Assembly: GCA_949288405.1 (NCBI GenBank)
Contig: CASEKM010000121.1
Span: 1 to 6,909, forward strand
DNA from: an uncultured bacterium
GTDB taxonomy: Bacteria; Bacillota; Clostridia; Oscillospirales; Oscillospiraceae
Reading direction: 5' to 3'
Length of the DNA stretch: 6,909 nt
Both the position numbers and the translations under genes were made by a program. This document shows, in pieces, positions 5,380 through 6,909 of the stretch. How positions within the stretch are numbered: the first letter of the stretch is position 1; each line of letters opens with the position of its first letter. The notes under the pieces are model-generated. The model made no database searches, was not told where the DNA came from, and saw only the letters and a list, made by a program, of their open reading frames with translations.

Positions 5380-6024
5380 ATGATCAAAATCGCTCCCTCC
5401 ATCCTCTCGGCTGACTTCTGCAACTTAGAGCGGGACATCCAGCGGGTGTCCTCCGCCGACTACCTCCACGTGGACGTGATGGACGGCGCTTTCGTGCCCA
5501 ACATCACCATCGGTGTTCCGGTGCTCAAATCCATCCGGAGCCACACGGACATGTTTCTGGACGTCCACCTGATGATCGAAAAGCCGGTGCGCTACATCGA
5601 GGCCTTTGCCAAAGCGGGGGCCGATCTGCTCTCCGTCCATCTGGAGGCCGACCACCCCACCCAGATCGCTCAGGCCCTGAAGGCCATGGGGGAGTGCGGA
5701 GTGAAAAAGGCGGTGGCCCTGCGGCCCATCACCAAGGCGGAGGCCATCCTCCCCTACCTGGAGGAGCTGGACCTGGTGCTGGTGATGACTGTGGAGCCCG
5801 GTTTCGGCGGACAGGCCTTCATGGAGTCCCAGCTGGACACCATCCGCCAGGTGCGCGCCCTCATCGAGCAGTACAACCCCGCCTGCGAGCTGGAGGTGGA
5901 CGGGGGCATCGCCCCCAAGACCGCCCCCCTGGTGGTGGAGGCGGGGGCCAACGTGCTGGTGGCCGGCTCCGCCGTGTACGGCGCGGCGGACATCCCCGCG
6001 GCCATCCAGGCTCTGCGGGTGTAA
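5380..6024 (+). CDS. rpe: Ribulose-phosphate 3-epimerase
   Basis: It interconverts D-ribulose 5-phosphate and D-xylulose 5-phosphate in the pentose phosphate pathway, as a cytoplasmic TIM-barrel enzyme. The 214 residues show all family signatures: APSILSADF (5-13), LHVDVMDG (29-36), LDVHLMIEKP (60-69), VEPGFGGQAF (138-147), LEVDGGI (171-177) and VAGSAVYG (194-201). The metal-binding residues expected of the family are present as H30, D32, H63 and D174; D32 and D174 are also the catalytic acids. The segment usually written ALNPxT is ALRPIT here, a position that varies in the family. The start at 5380 has GTGAGG nine bases upstream and begins at the normal N-terminus; a longer frame from 5299 would add 27 residues without homology or a ribosome site. 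It is probably co-transcribed with the small gene 19 bases downstream. Confidence 0.96.
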   Translation: MIKIAPSILSADFCNLERDIQRVSSADYLHVDVMDGAFVPNITIGVPVLKSIRSHTDMFLDVHLMIEKPVRYIEAFAKAGADLLSVHLEADHPTQIAQALKAMGECGVKKAVALRPITKAEAILPYLEELDLVLVMTVEPGFGGQAFMESQLDTIRQVRALIEQYNPACELEVDGGIAPKTAPLVVEAGANVLVAGSAVYGAADIPAAIQALRV

Positions 6025-6043
6025 GGGGGCAGGAGCACCTGCC

Positions 6044-6217
6044 ATGCTGGAGTATAAAATTCTCACCGCCAACAGCTTGGAACAGGCAGAACAGGTCATG
6101 AACGACATGGCCCGGGCCGGGTGGCGGACCGTCAGCTTCACACCCGACCCGTTCAGCTTCCCCGCCGGTTTCCCGGTCGGCACCAGTTACGCCATTGTTT
6201 TGGAACGGGAAGCCTGA
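6044..6217 (+). CDS. Small DUF4177-like protein
   Basis: This 57-residue open frame starts MLEYKILTANSLEQAEQVMN and ends with IVLEREA. It has AGGAG eight bases before its ATG and lies 19 bases after the rpe stop, so it is well placed for co-transcription. The pattern YKIL, a helix with SLEQAEQVMNDMARAGWRTV, then a final hydrophobic strand (YAIVLERE) resembles DUF4177-type proteins, small beta-alpha-beta proteins in which a conserved AGW or GW follows the helix. There is no signal peptide or membrane segment. The function of this family is unknown. It could instead be an unrelated small orphan, but the codon pattern and ribosome site argue that it is a real gene. Confidence 0.72.
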   Translation: MLEYKILTANSLEQAEQVMNDMARAGWRTVSFTPDPFSFPAGFPVGTSYAIVLEREA

Positions 6218-6228
6218 GCTTTAATAAT
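6200..6228 (+). promoter_or_regulatory. Candidate promoter for recR
   Basis: TTGGAA (6200-6205) and AATAAT (6223-6228) are 17 bases apart, and the -10 box lies in a distinctly AT-rich patch (about 6219-6245) that stands out in this GC-rich DNA. Transcription would start near 6235, in front of the recR ribosome site GGAGG at 6248-6252. The -35 match is only four of six and lies inside the end of the upstream small gene. Confidence 0.35.
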
Positions 6229-6261
6229 TGTTTTATTTTATGATTCCGGAGGTCCTACCCC

Positions 6262-6867
6262 ATGCAGTATTTCCCCCCCGCGCTGGAAACCTTAGTGGAG
6301 CAGTTTGCCAAGCTGCCGGGCGTGGGCGTCAAATCCGCCCAGCGTCTGGCCTTCTATGTGCTGTCCATGTCGGAGGAGGACGCCAACGCCTTCGCCCAGG
6401 CCATCCTCAGCGCCAAATCGGTCATCCACTGCTGTCCCGTCTGTCAGAATCTCACCGAGGGGGACGGCCCCTGCTCCATCTGCTCCAGCCCCCGGCGGGA
6501 CACCTCCACCATCTGCGTGGTGGCCGACCCAAAGGACGTGGTGGCCATGGAGCGCTCCCGGGAGTACCAGGGGCTCTACCACGTGCTCCACGGGGTGATC
6601 TCCCCCATGAACCATGTGGGGCCGGACGACCTGCACATCAAATCCCTGGTGGAGCGGGTGGCCGCCGGCGGGATCCAGGAGGTCATCATGGCCACCAACC
6701 CGGACACCGAAGGGGAGGCCACCGCCATGTACCTTTCACGGCTGCTGAAGCCTTTCCAGGTGAAGGTCACCCGTCTGGCCTACGGCATCCCGGTGGGCAG
6801 CCACCTGGAGTACGCCGACGACGCCACCCTCATGCGGGCCCTGGAGGGCCGGCGGGAGATGCTGTGA
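6262..6867 (+). CDS. recR: Recombination mediator protein RecR
   Basis: RecR works with RecO (and RecF) to load RecA on gapped single-stranded DNA during recombinational repair. The 201 residues, typical of the family, are in the standard order. A helix-hairpin-helix LPGVGVKSAQRLAFYVL lies at 18-34. A four-cysteine zinc finger follows (C58, C61, C71, C74, with an extra C57). A Toprim domain runs from about 83, with ICVVADPKDVVAMER (84-98), YHVLHGVISPM (106-116) and ATNPDTEGEATAMYL (144-158). The C-terminal LAYGIPVGSHLEYADDATL (172-190) is the conserved RecR ending. The start has GGAGG nine bases upstream. Bacterial recR often follows dnaX and a YbaB/EbfC gene; here it follows rpe and a small gene, so the usual partners are elsewhere or beyond this window. 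Its stop overlaps the next start by one base. Confidence 0.97.
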   Translation: MQYFPPALETLVEQFAKLPGVGVKSAQRLAFYVLSMSEEDANAFAQAILSAKSVIHCCPVCQNLTEGDGPCSICSSPRRDTSTICVVADPKDVVAMERSREYQGLYHVLHGVISPMNHVGPDDLHIKSLVERVAAGGIQEVIMATNPDTEGEATAMYLSRLLKPFQVKVTRLAYGIPVGSHLEYADDATLMRALEGRREML

Positions 6868-6909
6868 TGCGCCGGGTGCTGGTGCTGGGCTGCCCCGGGG
6901 CGGGGAAGT
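6867..6909 (+). CDS. P-loop NTPase/kinase-like protein (N-terminus only)
   Basis: Only 14 codons are visible: MRRVLVLGCPGAGK. This is a first beta strand running straight into a Walker A loop (GCPGAGK, presumably followed by S or T, since the last base seen is T). That start is typical of small nucleoside-kinase-like or FlaR/topology-modulation-type adenylate kinase homologues. The ATG overlaps the recR stop (TGATG), suggesting translational coupling. The frame is open to the window end; the exact family cannot be decided from this fragment. Confidence 0.7.
   Translation, partial: MRRVLVLGCPGAGK

Overview
The window looks like chromosomal DNA of a GC-rich gut Clostridia, most likely an Oscillospiraceae relative of Flavonifractor, Lawsonibacter or Pseudoflavonifractor. 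This is inferred from the GC- and C-ending codons, strong Shine-Dalgarno sites, the xpaC/telA pair (adjacent as xpaC-yaaN in Bacillus subtilis) and hairpin-rich spacers. No phage, transposase, CRISPR array, tRNA or rRNA was seen.

Left part (1-3710, minus strand). A three-gene unit, read right to left, runs xpaC-family protein, small two-helix membrane protein, TelA family protein. The genes are almost contiguous and are driven by a near-consensus promoter at 3761-3789. After telA comes a 636-base spacer (854-1489) that seems non-coding and is packed with perfect palindromes. Beyond it lies a membrane-anchored TPM-domain protein whose glycine-rich C-terminus is cut by the window edge. The products all point to the cell envelope, but their exact biochemical role is not known.

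Right part (3842-6909, plus strand). A second near-consensus promoter (3819-3847), back to back with the xpaC promoter, drives a PLP-dependent threonine ammonia-lyase with a C-terminal ACT domain. A 268-base spacer rich in stem-loops separates it from rpe (ribulose-phosphate 3-epimerase), a 57-residue DUF4177-like protein, recR (recombination mediator), and the first 14 codons of a P-loop NTPase/kinase-like gene that overlaps the recR stop by one base. This is ordinary housekeeping content: amino-acid catabolism or isoleucine precursor supply, pentose phosphate pathway, and DNA repair.

The points most worth a second look are the palindrome mosaic at about 1057-1445, the folded spacer at 5125-5330, the inverted repeat lying between the two divergent -35 boxes, and the small genes in both operons. 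No clearly new defence or mobile system was found.
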